From Paracoccus laeviglucosivorans (GTDB lineage: Bacteria; Pseudomonadota; Alphaproteobacteria; Rhodobacterales; Rhodobacteraceae): 64,000 nt of DNA. The translations under genes were made by a program, and so were the position numbers. Location of the stretch: NCBI RefSeq assembly GCF_900182695.1, contig NZ_FXTK01000004.1, forward strand, positions 62,001 through 126,000, in the 5' to 3' direction. Below the pieces are notes generated by a model that saw only the letters and a program-made list of their open reading frames with translations, was not told where the DNA came from and did no database searches. Below are positions 36,069-44,632 of this stretch, in pieces (within the stretch, counting starts at the first letter, position 1; each line of letters starts with the position of its first letter).

Positions 36069-37125
36069 ACCCCGCGCCAGCGCACCGCTTGCCTGGCAGC
36101 TGGCCACGCCGGTTCTGGCGGTGCTTGCGACCATGATCACGGGCGGCATCCTGTTCGCGGCACTTGGCTTTGATCCCGTGGCCTCGATCCGCACGATCTT
36201 CTGGGATCCGCTGTTCGGGCCTGCCGCCAGCTATTCGCGCCCGCAACTGCTGGTCAAGGCAGGGCCGCTGATCCTGATCGCCAGTGGCCTTGCATTGGGT
36301 TTCCGCGCCGGCATCTGGAACATCGGCGCCGAGGGCCAGTATATCATCGGCGCGATCTGCGGCGCAGCCGTGGCACTGGCCGCCTATCCGACCGAGGCAT
36401 TCTGGATTTTCCCTGCCATGATCCTTGCCGGTGCGCTTGGCGGCTGCGCTTGGGGCATGATCCCCGCCATGCTGCGCAACTGGTTCGGCGCGTCCGAAAT
36501 CCTTGTTTCGCTGATGCTGGTCTATGTCGCGCAAAAGGTCGCGGCATGGATGGCATTCGGGCCAATGAAGAACCCCGAGGGGTTCAATTTTCCCGGTTCG
36601 CGCAACCTGCAACAATATCCCGCCGCCTCGAACCCTGAAATCATTGCGAATACCGGTTTGCATTGGGGCGTCATCGCGGCAGGCATTGCGCTGGTCGTGA
36701 CGTGGTTCGTCATGTCGCGCCATGTGCTGGGCTTTCACATCCGCACCGCAGGCGCCGCGCCCCGCGCCGCGCGCTTTGCCGGCGTGCGCCCGCAGCGGCT
36801 GGTCGCGCTGTGCCTTGGCGTGTCCGGCGCCTTGGCCGGAGTCGCGGGCCTGTTCGAGGTCGCGGGACCGGCGGGCCAGATCACCGAAAGCTTCGGCTCG
36901 GGCTATGGCTTCACGGCGATCATCGTGGCCTTCCTGGGCCGCTTGCACCCCTTGGGCATCCTGTTTGCGGGCCTTTTGATGGCACTGACCTATATCGGGG
37001 GCGAATTGGCGCAGATGATGCTGCAACTGCCCGCCGCGACCGTGCAGGTCTTTCAAGGGATGCTGCTGTTCTTTCTGCTGGGTTTCGACATCCTGACCCG
37101 CTACCGCATCCGGAGGCGCGCATGA
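36055..37125 (+). CDS. ABC transporter permease (BMP-type importer, first)
   Basis: 356 residues from the ATG at 36055, with GGAGG nine bases upstream, overlapping the ATPase gene. About eight to ten membrane helices are visible, for example WQLATPVLAVLATMITGGILFAALGF and MLLFFLLGFDILTRYRIRR at the end. The segment IGAEGQYIIGAICGAAVALAAY belongs to the YufP/BPD_transp_2 permease family. It forms the membrane pore with the next gene. Its stop overlaps the following start as ATGA (37122). Confidence 0.93.
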   Translation: MFRLEPRASAPLAWQLATPVLAVLATMITGGILFAALGFDPVASIRTIFWDPLFGPAASYSRPQLLVKAGPLILIASGLALGFRAGIWNIGAEGQYIIGAICGAAVALAAYPTEAFWIFPAMILAGALGGCAWGMIPAMLRNWFGASEILVSLMLVYVAQKVAAWMAFGPMKNPEGFNFPGSRNLQQYPAASNPEIIANTGLHWGVIAAGIALVVTWFVMSRHVLGFHIRTAGAAPRAARFAGVRPQRLVALCLGVSGALAGVAGLFEVAGPAGQITESFGSGYGFTAIIVAFLGRLHPLGILFAGLLMALTYIGGELAQMMLQLPAATVQVFQGMLLFFLLGFDILTRYRIRRRA

Positions 37126-38009
37126 TCGACCCCATCGCCGTTTTCATCCTGCTGCTGGGCGCGGCCACGCCGATCCTGTTCGCAGCATTGGGCGAATTGG
37201 TCACCGAACGCGCGGGTGTTCTGAATTTGGGCGTCGAGGGTATGATGATCGGGGGCGCTTTGGCCGGTTTCGCCGCCGCACATGCGACCGGCAGTCCCGC
37301 GCTTGGCTTTGCTGCCGCGGCCATCGCAGGGGTGGTTCTGTCGATGATCTTTGCCGCGCTGACCCAGTTCCTGCTGTCCAACCAGGTCGCAACGGGCCTT
37401 GCGCTGACGCTGTTCGGGCTGGGTCTGACCGCGATGTTCGGCAAACCCTATGAAGGCGTCAAGGCCCCGACGATGATGGCGGGGCCGCTGGGGCTGAACC
37501 CGATGATCTGGCTGGGTCTGCTGATGGTTCCGGCGGTCTGGTGGGGGCTGAACCGTTCGCGCCCCGGCCTGATCCTGCGTGCCGTCGGCGAAAACCACGA
37601 CGCCGCCCATGCGCTTGGCTATCCGGTCCGGGCAGTGCGGATCGCCGCCATCGCCTTTGGCGGCGCAATGGCCGGAATGGGCGGGGCCTACATCTCGATC
37701 GCGACGGTGCTGCAATGGACCGAGGGCATGACCGCAGGCGCGGGCTGGATCGCATTGGCCATCGTCGTATTCGCGCAGTGGAACCCTTGGGGCGTCTTGG
37801 CCGGGGCATGGCTTTTCGGCGGTGTCACGGTGCTGCAATTGCGTCTGCAGGCGGCAGGCGTCGCGGTTCCCGTGCAGTTGCTGACCATGGCGCCCTATCT
37901 GGCGACGATCATCGTGCTGGTGCTGATCTCGGCCCGGCAGAAATACGGCCGTTCAGGCGGGGGATCGGCCCCCGGCTCGCTTGGCAAACCCTTCCATGCG
38001 CTGCGATAG
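37122..38009 (+). CDS. ABC transporter permease (BMP-type importer, second)
   Basis: 295 residues from the ATG at 37122 in an ATGA overlap. The longer frame from 36663 is antisense-frame noise over the first permease. It has eight or so membrane helices and the motif LNLGVEGMMIGGALAGFAAAH (VEGMM), typical of the YufQ-type permease; PFYEGVKAPTMM-like residues follow. It partners the first permease as a heterodimer. Start choice is fixed by the overlap and GGAGG at 37111-37115. Confidence 0.93.
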   Translation: MIDPIAVFILLLGAATPILFAALGELVTERAGVLNLGVEGMMIGGALAGFAAAHATGSPALGFAAAAIAGVVLSMIFAALTQFLLSNQVATGLALTLFGLGLTAMFGKPYEGVKAPTMMAGPLGLNPMIWLGLLMVPAVWWGLNRSRPGLILRAVGENHDAAHALGYPVRAVRIAAIAFGGAMAGMGGAYISIATVLQWTEGMTAGAGWIALAIVVFAQWNPWGVLAGAWLFGGVTVLQLRLQAAGVAVPVQLLTMAPYLATIIVLVLISARQKYGRSGGGSAPGSLGKPFHALR

Positions 38010-38030
38010 CGCCCACCTGAGGAGACCTTG

Positions 38031-39107
38031 ATGAAACGCAGAACCCTTCTTGGCAGCGCCGCCGCGCTGATGGCCATGTCCGCCATGCCCGCCTTTGCCC
38101 AGGACGAGAAGCTGAAGATCGGCTTCATCTATGTCGGCCCCGTGGGCGATGGCGGCTGGACCTATCAGCACGATCTGGCCCGTCAGGCGCTGGAAAAGGA
38201 ATATGGCGACAAGATCGAAACCACCTTCATCGAGTCTGTCCCCGAAGGCGCAGATGCCGAACGCGCACTGACCCAGCTTGCCCTGTCCGGCAACAAGATG
38301 ATCTTTGCGACCAGCTTTGGTTTCATGGACGCCACGATCAACGTCGCCAAGAAATTCCCCGACATCAAGTTCGAGCACGCGACCGGCTACAAACGCGCCG
38401 AAAACGTCGCGACCTATGACGCCCGCTTTTACGAAGGACGCGCCGTCATCGGCACCATCGCGGGTCGCATGACCAAATCGAACAAGATCGGCTATATCGG
38501 CTCGTTCCCGATCCCCGAGGTCATCCAAGGCATCAACTCGGCCTATATCCACGCCAAAAAGGTGAACCCGGATGTCGAGATGAAGGTGGTCTGGGTCTAT
38601 AGCTGGTTCGACCCCGCCAAAGAGGCAGACGCGGCAGCCGCCCTGATCGCCGAAGGCGTGGACGTGTTCATGCAGCACACCGATTCCACCGCACCGCTGG
38701 CAAAAGCGCAGGAAGCCGGGGCCCTTGGCTTTGGTCAGGCATCCGACATGGCGGCATTTGCGCCCTCGCCGCGCATCGCGTCGATCATTGACGACTGGTC
38801 GCCCTATTACATCAAGCGCGTGGGTCAGGTTCTGGACGGCACCTGGAAATCCGAGGGCACATGGGCCGGTATCGGCGATGGCGAGGTCGTGATCGGTGAG
38901 ATCACCGAAGTCGTCCCCGCCGAAGTGAAAGCCGAAGCCGAGGCGCTGAAAGCCGCCATCGCATCGGGCGAACATCACCCCTTTACCGGGCCGCTGAAAA
39001 AGCAGGACGGCAGCGACTGGCTGGCCGAAGGGCAAAAGGCCACCGACGAGGAGTTGTCGGGCATGAATTTCTATGTCGAGGGCATCACCGCCCCGATGCC
39101 GAAATAA
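38031..39107 (+). CDS. BMP family ABC transporter substrate-binding protein
   Basis: 358 residues with a Tat/Sec-like signal peptide (MKRRTLLGSAAALMAMSAMPAFAQ), cleaved before DEKLKIGFIY. The start ATG at 38031 has GGAG upstream; a TTG at 38028 is adjacent. BMP hallmarks: GFIYVGPVGDGGWTYQHDLARQALE, LSGNKMIFATSFGFMDATINVAKKFPDIKFEHATGYK and GRAVIGTIAGRMTKSNKIGYIGSFPIPEVIQGINS. Members bind purine nucleosides or related ligands in the periplasm; the ligand here is inferred from the family only. It closes the four-gene importer operon. Confidence 0.95.
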   Translation: MKRRTLLGSAAALMAMSAMPAFAQDEKLKIGFIYVGPVGDGGWTYQHDLARQALEKEYGDKIETTFIESVPEGADAERALTQLALSGNKMIFATSFGFMDATINVAKKFPDIKFEHATGYKRAENVATYDARFYEGRAVIGTIAGRMTKSNKIGYIGSFPIPEVIQGINSAYIHAKKVNPDVEMKVVWVYSWFDPAKEADAAAALIAEGVDVFMQHTDSTAPLAKAQEAGALGFGQASDMAAFAPSPRIASIIDDWSPYYIKRVGQVLDGTWKSEGTWAGIGDGEVVIGEITEVVPAEVKAEAEALKAAIASGEHHPFTGPLKKQDGSDWLAEGQKATDEELSGMNFYVEGITAPMPK

Positions 39108-39123
39108 GCTGGCCTGAAAATGA

Positions 39124-39154
39124 AAAACCGGGGCGAAATGCCCCGGTTTTGCTT
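39124..39154. terminator. Bidirectional terminator between the BMP operon and dps
   Basis: AAAACCGGGGC (39124-39134) pairs with GCCCCGGTTTT (39140-39150) across a five-base loop. It gives T runs on both strands, so it can serve the BMP operon and the convergent dps gene. Confidence 0.85.
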
Positions 39155-39167
39155 TTGTGAAACGCCG

Positions 39168-39641
39168 TTATTCCAAATGGCTTTCCATGAACCACAGATC
39201 CTTGTCGGCCGTGCGCGATGCTGCGGTGAACAGGTCGGCCGTGTCGGCATCGCCCGCCTCATCGGTCGAGTCGATCGACTCGCGCACCTTGGCACCGTAA
39301 TCGCGCATCCGTTCCGACAATGCCTTGATGTGGTCTTCGGCCTTGGTCAGATCGGTCGGATATTCCTTGATGCTGCTGGCCTTGGCGACCTTTTCGACCG
39401 TGCCGACGGCCACGCCGTCCAGCTGCTGCACACGCTCGGCCATCTCATCGACATGGACCTGCAGATTGGCAAAGACCTGATCGAACAGTTCATGCACCGC
39501 GATGAAGTTGCGGCCCTTGACGTTCCAATGCGCTTGCTTGATCGCCGCCGACAGCGCGACGGCATCGGCCAGTCGGGCGTTCAGTTCGGCGATGGCGGTC
39601 TTGCGGGCGTTGTCGGTCAGACCTTGCAGATTGACTGCCAT
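39168..39641 (-). CDS. dps: Dps-family ferritin-like DNA-protection protein
   Basis: 157 residues. The four-helix bundle shows the intersubunit ferroxidase motif: AIKQAHWNVKGRNFIAVHELFDQVFANLQVHVDEMAERV, with His and Asp/Glu ligands in the expected spacing. Dps dodecamers oxidise ferrous iron with hydrogen peroxide and some bind DNA. The N terminus is short (MAVNLQGLTDNARKTAIAEL) with few lysines, so DNA binding is not obvious. AAAGGAGG precedes the ATG. It is transcribed alone. Confidence 0.95.
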   Translation of the reverse strand: MAVNLQGLTDNARKTAIAELNARLADAVALSAAIKQAHWNVKGRNFIAVHELFDQVFANLQVHVDEMAERVQQLDGVAVGTVEKVAKASSIKEYPTDLTKAEDHIKALSERMRDYGAKVRESIDSTDEAGDADTADLFTAASRTADKDLWFMESHLE

Positions 39642-39720
39642 GACAGTCCTCCTTTTCGTTCGGGTTCGGTCTTAAAACCCATCTGAGGACTAAGGGTTCC
39701 ATTCACAAGAGGCGGTAAAC

Positions 39721-39762
39721 AAAAAGAAAAAGGCGGTGCTTTCCGTCAGGAAAAGCACCGCC
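39721..39762 (-). terminator. Terminator of acpP
   Basis: On the minus strand GGCGGTGCTTT, a nine-base loop and AAAGCACCGCC are followed by TTTTTCTTTTTG. It begins 30 bases after the acpP stop. Confidence 0.9.
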
Positions 39763-39791
39763 CCATTCGCCGAAAAATGCGAAGGCTTGGA

Positions 39792-40025
39792 TCAGACCGC
39801 GCCCTGGATGAACTTCACCGCGTCGCCAAAGGTCTGGATGGTTTCGGCAGCGTCGTCCGGGATTTCGATCCCGAATTCTTCTTCGAAAGCCATGACCAGC
39901 TCAACAGTGTCCAGAGAGTCGGCGCCCAGATCGTCGATGAAGGAGGCGCTTTCGGTCACCTTGTCTTCGTCAACACCCAGATGCTCGACGACAATTTTCT
40001 TCACGCGATCAGCAATATCGCTCAT
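39792..40025 (-). CDS. acpP: Acyl carrier protein
   Basis: 77 residues. The phosphopantetheine site is [19 protein letters not shown] with the serine in DSL at about residue 37. The protein is acidic throughout and has the normal length. It carries growing acyl chains in fatty acid synthesis. It lies downstream of fabD and fabG on the same strand but behind its own promoter (40118-40145) and ends at a strong terminator. Confidence 0.99.
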   Translation of the reverse strand: MSDIADRVKKIVVEHLGVDEDKVTESASFIDDLGADSLDTVELVMAFEEEFGIEIPDDAAETIQTFGDAVKFIQGAV

Positions 40026-40117
40026 GTCTCTTCCTCATTTTCACGGGCATCCGCCCAAGATGTGCCGGCCATGACCGACGACAGCCCAGGGCGGTTCCCC
40101 TGTAGCCTTATTCGCGG

Positions 40118-40145
40118 GATATAGCACGGGAACGTGATCTTGCAA
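40118..40145 (-). promoter_or_regulatory. Promoter of acpP
   Basis: On the minus strand TTGCAA (40140-40145), 16 bases, then TATATC (40118-40123); both close to the sigma-70 consensus. The acpP ATG begins 92 bases further on. Confidence 0.55.
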
Positions 40146-40161
40146 CCGGATAAACCGAAGA

Positions 40162-40899
40162 TCACAGCATCGCCATACCACCGTTGACGTGCAGCGTGGC
40201 GCCGGTCACATAACCGGCTTCCGCGCTGGACAGATACAGCACCGAGGCGGCGATTTCTTGTGCAGAGCCCATGCGGCCCGCCGGAATCTGCGCCAGAATG
40301 CGACCTTTCTGGTCATCGTTCAGCTTGTCGGTCATCGCGGTCTCGATAAAGCCGGGGGCCACGCAATTGACGGTGATGCCGCGCGATGCGACCTCATAGG
40401 CCAGGCTTTTCGACATGCCGACCAGACCGGCCTTGGCCGCGGCGTAGTTGCCCTGCCCCGGATTGCCCGTTGCCCCCACGACCGAGGTGATATTGACGAT
40501 GCGGCCCCAGCGCGCCTTCATCATGCCGCGCAGGACACCCCGGCACAGACGAAAGCTGGACGTCAGGTTCACGTCCAGCACCTGTGCCCATTCCTCGTCC
40601 GACATGCGCATGAACAGGTTGTCGCGGGTGATCCCGGCATTGTTCACCAAGATGTCTACGCTGCCCATCGCCTCGGCTGCGGCTTTCGGCAGCGCCTCGA
40701 CCGCCTCGGCATCGCCAAGGTTCGCGGTGACGACATGGGCGCGGCTGCCCAGCTTTTCGGCCAGTTCCTTCAACGGTGCTTCGCGGGTGCCCGAAAGCGC
40801 GACGGTGGCACCGGCGGCGTGCAGCGCCTCGGCGATTGCGCCACCGATCCCGCCCGAGGCGCCGGTGACCAAAGCATTTTTGCCTGTCAGATCAAACAT
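40162..40899 (-). CDS. fabG: 3-oxoacyl-[acyl-carrier-protein] reductase
   Basis: 245 residues from the ATG at 40897-40899 with AAGGA seven bases upstream; a GTG at 40902 is one codon earlier. Rossmann signature: LVTGASGGIGGAIAEAL; NNAG at residues about 86-89; active site with Ser in INITSVVGATG and the YAAAKAGLVGMSKS motif (Tyr, Lys). It reduces 3-oxoacyl-ACP with NADPH. The gene follows fabD with 58 bases between and precedes acpP, the standard fatty-acid cluster. Confidence 0.97.
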   Translation of the reverse strand: MFDLTGKNALVTGASGGIGGAIAEALHAAGATVALSGTREAPLKELAEKLGSRAHVVTANLGDAEAVEALPKAAAEAMGSVDILVNNAGITRDNLFMRMSDEEWAQVLDVNLTSSFRLCRGVLRGMMKARWGRIVNITSVVGATGNPGQGNYAAAKAGLVGMSKSLAYEVASRGITVNCVAPGFIETAMTDKLNDDQKGRILAQIPAGRMGSAQEIAASVLYLSSAEAGYVTGATLHVNGGMAML

Positions 40900-40957
40900 C
40901 ACATATTCCTTATTTTTGGTGCCCGCCGGTATCCTGCGGGGATTGGGGCCAAGCCCT

Positions 40958-41887
40958 CTAAGCCTTCAGCGCCGCAATATCGGCTGGCGTGCCTACATTG
41001 CGCGCCACTGCATCCTTCGAGATACGCTTGATCATCCCGGTCAGCGCCTTGCCCGCGCCGATTTCCCAGAACTCGGTGACGCCCGCAGCGGTCAGGAACT
41101 CGACCGACTCGCGCCAACGGACCGAGCCGGTGACCTGTTCGACCAGCAGGCGGCGGATTTCAGCGGGATCGGTGACGGTGCTGGCACGCACATTGGCGAC
41201 CAACGGCACGGCGGGGGCGACGATCTCGACACCGGCCAGCGCCTCGGCCATGACGGCGGCGGCGGGCTGCATCAGCGCCGAATGGAACGGTGCCGAAACC
41301 GGGAGCATCAGCGCACGTTTCGCGCCGCGTTCCTTGGCCAGGGCGGCGGCGCGTTCGACTGCGCCCTTGTGGCCCGACACGACGACCTGCGCCGGGTCGT
41401 TGTCATTGGCGGCCTGACAGACCTCACCCTCGGCCGCGTCGCGTGCAAGCTGGTCCACGGCGGCGAAATCAAGGCCAAGGATCGCGGCCATCGCGCCGAT
41501 GCCCACCGGCACGGCTTCCTGCATCGCCTGACCGCGCAGACGCAAAAGCCGCGCCGTGTCGGCAAGGCTCAGCGCCCCTGCCGCGCATAGCGCCGAATAT
41601 TCGCCAAGGCTGTGGCCCGCGACGAAATCCGCATCCTTGATGCCGAACCCTTCGGCCTCAAGCGCGCGCAGCGCCGCGATCGAAGTCGCCATCAGCGCGG
41701 GTTGCGCGTTCTGAGTCAGGGTCAGCGTTTCTATATCGCCGTTCCAGATCAGATCCGACAGATTTTCGGAAAGCGCCTCATCGACCTCGGCAAACACCTC
41801 GCGCGCGGCTGGATAGGCATCGGCCAGTTCGCGCCCCATGCCGATGACCTGAGCGCCCTGACCCGGAAATACGAATGCCCGCATCAT
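40958..41887 (-). CDS. fabD: Malonyl CoA-ACP transacylase
   Basis: 309 residues from the first of two adjacent ATGs (41885-41887), which has GAGGG seven bases before it. It transfers malonyl from CoA to ACP. AFVFPGQGAQVIGMG opens the protein, and GHSLGEYSALCAAGAL contains the nucleophile Ser (about residue 93). The later GNEVTGSVRWRESV-like segment LVEQVTGSVRWRESVEFL contains family residues. It heads the fabD-fabG-acpP cluster. Confidence 0.97.
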   Translation of the reverse strand: MMRAFVFPGQGAQVIGMGRELADAYPAAREVFAEVDEALSENLSDLIWNGDIETLTLTQNAQPALMATSIAALRALEAEGFGIKDADFVAGHSLGEYSALCAAGALSLADTARLLRLRGQAMQEAVPVGIGAMAAILGLDFAAVDQLARDAAEGEVCQAANDNDPAQVVVSGHKGAVERAAALAKERGAKRALMLPVSAPFHSALMQPAAAVMAEALAGVEIVAPAVPLVANVRASTVTDPAEIRRLLVEQVTGSVRWRESVEFLTAAGVTEFWEIGAGKALTGMIKRISKDAVARNVGTPADIAALKA

Positions 41888-41957
41888 GCAGTTCCCTCTG
41901 CTTTCTATATTGCAGCAAGCCTTAGCCGTTGCGCGGGCTTACGGCAACCGCGAGGGT

Positions 41958-43298
41958 TCAGCGCGGAATGACGATCTCGGCCCGCAATCCGCCCAGCCGG
42001 TTGCCATCGACCAGCCGCAACTGACCGCCATGCGCCCGCGCAATGTCGGTGGCAATTGCCAGCCCCAGCCCGACGCCCTGCCCCCGGTTCTGGTTGCGGG
42101 CGGCATCAAGCCGGGTAAAGGGCTTCAACGCCTCGTCGCGCTGTTCGGGCGGGATGCCCGGCCCGTCATCCTCGACCGAGATGCGGAAATAGCTGGGCCC
42201 AAGCGCCGCATCGACCTCGGCCCTGTCGCCATAGCGCACGGCATTGCCGATCAGGTTTTCCACCGCGCGGCGCAGACTGTCGGCGCGGAAGGTGGCGCGG
42301 CCGTTCAGTTCGCCCACCATCGGCCCCATCGTCACGGCCTGCCCGCCGCGCTGTGCATCGGCCACGATCCCGCGCACGAATGCCAGCGCAGGCACTGCGG
42401 TCGGCGGTGCGTCCTGCGCCGCATCGCGGGCATGATCCAGAAACGCATCGACCATCGTGCCCATCGCCGCCACATCGCTTTCCAGTGCCGCGATCTCGTC
42501 CTTTTCGGGCGGCAGGTCTGGGGTCAGCATCGACAGACCCAACCGCAGCCGGGTCAGGGGCGTGCGCAGATCGTGGCTGACGCCCGAAAGCATCTGCTTG
42601 CGCTGTTCGTTCTGCCGCTCGATCCTTGCGCGCATCTCAAGGAATGCCGTGCCTGCGCTGCGGATCTCGGACGCGCCGCCGGGGCGATAGGGGATAATGC
42701 GGCCCTTGCCATATTCCTCGGCGGCACGGGCCAGCCGCTTGATGGGCCGAAGCTGGTTGCGCAGAAAAATCGTGGCAATCGCCGTCATCAAAAGAGATGT
42801 GCCCACCATCAGCACCAGCAGCTGATGCGGGTTCGAGGCGCTGACCCGCGCCCGCTGAAACACCAGCTGATAGGGACCGAAGCGGCCATCGAGTGTCACA
42901 CGCACTTCGCGCCGGTGGCTAAGATCGACACCCGTGACCTGCGGCACCCGCTCATGGAATTCGGAAATGACCACCCGCCCCGACAGATCATAGAACACGC
43001 GCCAGTCCTGCGCCGGTTCGCTGGCAGGCAGCACCAGTTCCAGTTCCAGCGGCACGGCCTCACGCGTGGCGGCCTGACGGGCCGTGTCGATGTCGGGCGC
43101 CTCGTCGATGCGTTCGGCGACCAGCCCGATTTCGCGGGTCATGCCAAAGGTCATCTGCCGCGTCACATCCTCGAAATGGCGTTGCAGGAACATGACGGTC
43201 ACGACGATTGTGACGGCGAAGACCGGCAGGAACAGGATCAGCGCCGCCCGCCCATAAAGCCCTCGTGGCCCGACATGTTTCAGCCATTCGAAATTCAT
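41958..43298 (-). CDS. EnvZ-like sensor histidine kinase
   Basis: 446 residues. TM1 is around residues 18-38 (AALILFLPVFAVTIVVTVMFL) and TM2 around 160-180 (LLVLMVGTSLLMTAIATIFL), with a periplasmic sensor domain between. A HAMP region (LRNQLRPIKRLARAAEEYGKG) leads to the H-box GVSHDLRTPLTRLRLGL, an N-box (LIGNAVRYGDRAEV) and DDGPGIPPEQRDE. Sequence style is that of EnvZ/OmpR-associated kinases. No response-regulator gene is adjacent, so the partner is elsewhere. It lies upstream of fabD on the same strand with 70 bases between. Confidence 0.93.
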   Translation of the reverse strand: MNFEWLKHVGPRGLYGRAALILFLPVFAVTIVVTVMFLQRHFEDVTRQMTFGMTREIGLVAERIDEAPDIDTARQAATREAVPLELELVLPASEPAQDWRVFYDLSGRVVISEFHERVPQVTGVDLSHRREVRVTLDGRFGPYQLVFQRARVSASNPHQLLVLMVGTSLLMTAIATIFLRNQLRPIKRLARAAEEYGKGRIIPYRPGGASEIRSAGTAFLEMRARIERQNEQRKQMLSGVSHDLRTPLTRLRLGLSMLTPDLPPEKDEIAALESDVAAMGTMVDAFLDHARDAAQDAPPTAVPALAFVRGIVADAQRGGQAVTMGPMVGELNGRATFRADSLRRAVENLIGNAVRYGDRAEVDAALGPSYFRISVEDDGPGIPPEQRDEALKPFTRLDAARNQNRGQGVGLGLAIATDIARAHGGQLRLVDGNRLGGLRAEIVIPR

Positions 43299-43353
43299 CG
43301 CCCATCTCTCCTGCCCCTTTCGCTTTCGGGGCTGCGCGGTCTAGGTTAGCGCC

Positions 43354-44220
43354 ATGAGTGATGCCTCGGAACCCCTGCGGGTCGTGACCGCCGACAATCC
43401 TTCGCCCTTGACCGGGCCGGGGACGAATTCCTTTTTGATCGGGCGCGGCAGCGTCGCAGTGATCGACCCCGGCCCCGACCTGCCCGGCCACCGCGCGGCG
43501 CTGATCAAGGCCGCGCATCCGGGCCGTATCACGCATATCTTTGTCACCCACGCCCATCGGGACCATTCCGAAGGCGCGCGGGCACTGGCCGATGCCACGG
43601 GGGCACAGGTCTACGGCTTTGGCCCCGCAACTGCCGGACGGTCGCCCCTTATGCAGCGCCTTGCAGCCGAAGGCGGACTGGACGGAGGCGAGGGTCTGGA
43701 CCACGATTTCCGCCCCGACATGCGCCTGCTGGACCGTCAGACCATCGAAACCGACGAATGGTCGCTGACCGCTCTGCATACGCCGGGCCATTTCGCGGGC
43801 CATCTGAGCTTTCAGATGGGCACGCAGATTTTCTGCGGCGATGTGGTGATGGGCTGGTCGTCTACGCTGATTTCGCCGCCCGATGGCGACCTGTTCGACT
43901 ATTTCCGCTCGCTCGAACGGTTGGAGCTGGCGGGTGCGCATCGCCTTTTGCCCGCGCATGGCGATCCGATCACCGATCCCGCGGCCCGCCTGGCCGAGCT
44001 TGGCACCCATCGCCGCGCCCGCACCGCGCAGATTCTGGCGGCCTTGCGCGACGGTCCAGCCACCGCGATGGATCTGGTGCGACGAATCTATGACATTCCC
44101 CAACACCTGCACCACGCGGCGTCCCGAAATGTGTTGGCGCATCTGATTGCATTGGCCGAGATCGGCGCGATCGAAGTGCCGGACGGACTGAATGCCGGGG
44201 CTGTTTTCAAAGGCTTGTAG
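43354..44220 (+). CDS. MBL-fold metallo-hydrolase, LACTB2-like
   Basis: 288 residues. The metallo-beta-lactamase signature THAHRDHSEGARALADAT gives HxHxDH (residues about 67-72), with further ligands in HTPGHFAGHLSF, IFCGDVVMGWSSTL and LLPAHGDPI. The N-terminal GPGTNSFLIGRGSVAVIDPGPDL and the C-terminal winged-helix-like region resemble LACTB2-type endoribonucleases/glyoxalase II relatives. The substrate is uncertain. It is divergent from the kinase gene with 55 bases between starts and stands before the tRNA-Asn gene. Confidence 0.88.
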   Translation: MSDASEPLRVVTADNPSPLTGPGTNSFLIGRGSVAVIDPGPDLPGHRAALIKAAHPGRITHIFVTHAHRDHSEGARALADATGAQVYGFGPATAGRSPLMQRLAAEGGLDGGEGLDHDFRPDMRLLDRQTIETDEWSLTALHTPGHFAGHLSFQMGTQIFCGDVVMGWSSTLISPPDGDLFDYFRSLERLELAGAHRLLPAHGDPITDPAARLAELGTHRRARTAQILAALRDGPATAMDLVRRIYDIPQHLHHAASRNVLAHLIALAEIGAIEVPDGLNAGAVFKGL

Positions 44221-44279
44221 TTATTTCCTAGAATATTCCGCATGATGCGATTTTTCTGTGAAAAAAATGCGAATGCCCA

Positions 44280-44309
44280 CTGGACGACCTGAAACACCAC
44301 CGCTATACA
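44280..44309 (+). promoter_or_regulatory. Probable promoter of tRNA-Asn
   Basis: CTGGAC at 44280-44285, 18 bases, TATACA at 44304-44309. The mature tRNA begins at 44321, so a start about six bases before the -10 end would fit a short leader. Confidence 0.4.
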
Positions 44310-44320
44310 CCCCCTCGTGT

Positions 44321-44395
44321 TCCGGCGTAGCTCAGCGGTAGAGCAGTTGACTGTTAATCAATTGGTCGTAGGTTCGATCCCTACCGCCGGAGCCA
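44321..44395 (+). tRNA. tRNA-Asn (anticodon GTT), CCA encoded
   Basis: 75 bases fold as a full cloverleaf: acceptor TCCGGCG with CGCCGGA, D-arm GCTC/GAGC, anticodon loop CTGTTAA with GTT, T-arm GTAGG TTCGATC CCTAC. It ends in encoded GCCA. The flanks show no second copy of the 3' end, so there is no sign of an integrated element. Confidence 0.97.
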
Positions 44396-44584
44396 AACTT
44401 CAATAAAATCTTGATGTTGTTTGGCAATCCACCTGCGGGTGGGTTAAAAGCACAATAGTATCACACGCATGGCTATGGGCTTGTCGCGCCACTGATAATC
44501 TGGTTGAGCGCGCACAACCCGTTCGGCGGACATCGACAAGTCACCACAGCGTTCCGCCATTCACGGCCCCCTGCACCGCCAAAC

Positions 44585-44608
44585 GAAAAAGGGCCGCAGC
44601 TGCGGCCC
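44585..44608 (-). terminator. Terminator of the AzgA-type permease gene
   Basis: Perfect GGGCCGCAG/CTGCGGCCC dyad (44591-44608), followed on the minus strand by TTTTTCG. It is 25 bases past the permease stop. Confidence 0.8.
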
Positions 44609-44632
44609 TTGGCGTTTTGAAGGATGCTTGGT

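Noticed and set aside
36663..37121. N-terminal extension of the second permease
   Set aside because: It is out of frame over the first permease and ends at the ATGA overlap where the real start lies.
44396..44584. Possible integration scar after tRNA-Asn
   Set aside because: No repeat of the tRNA 3' end, integrase or composition change was seen.
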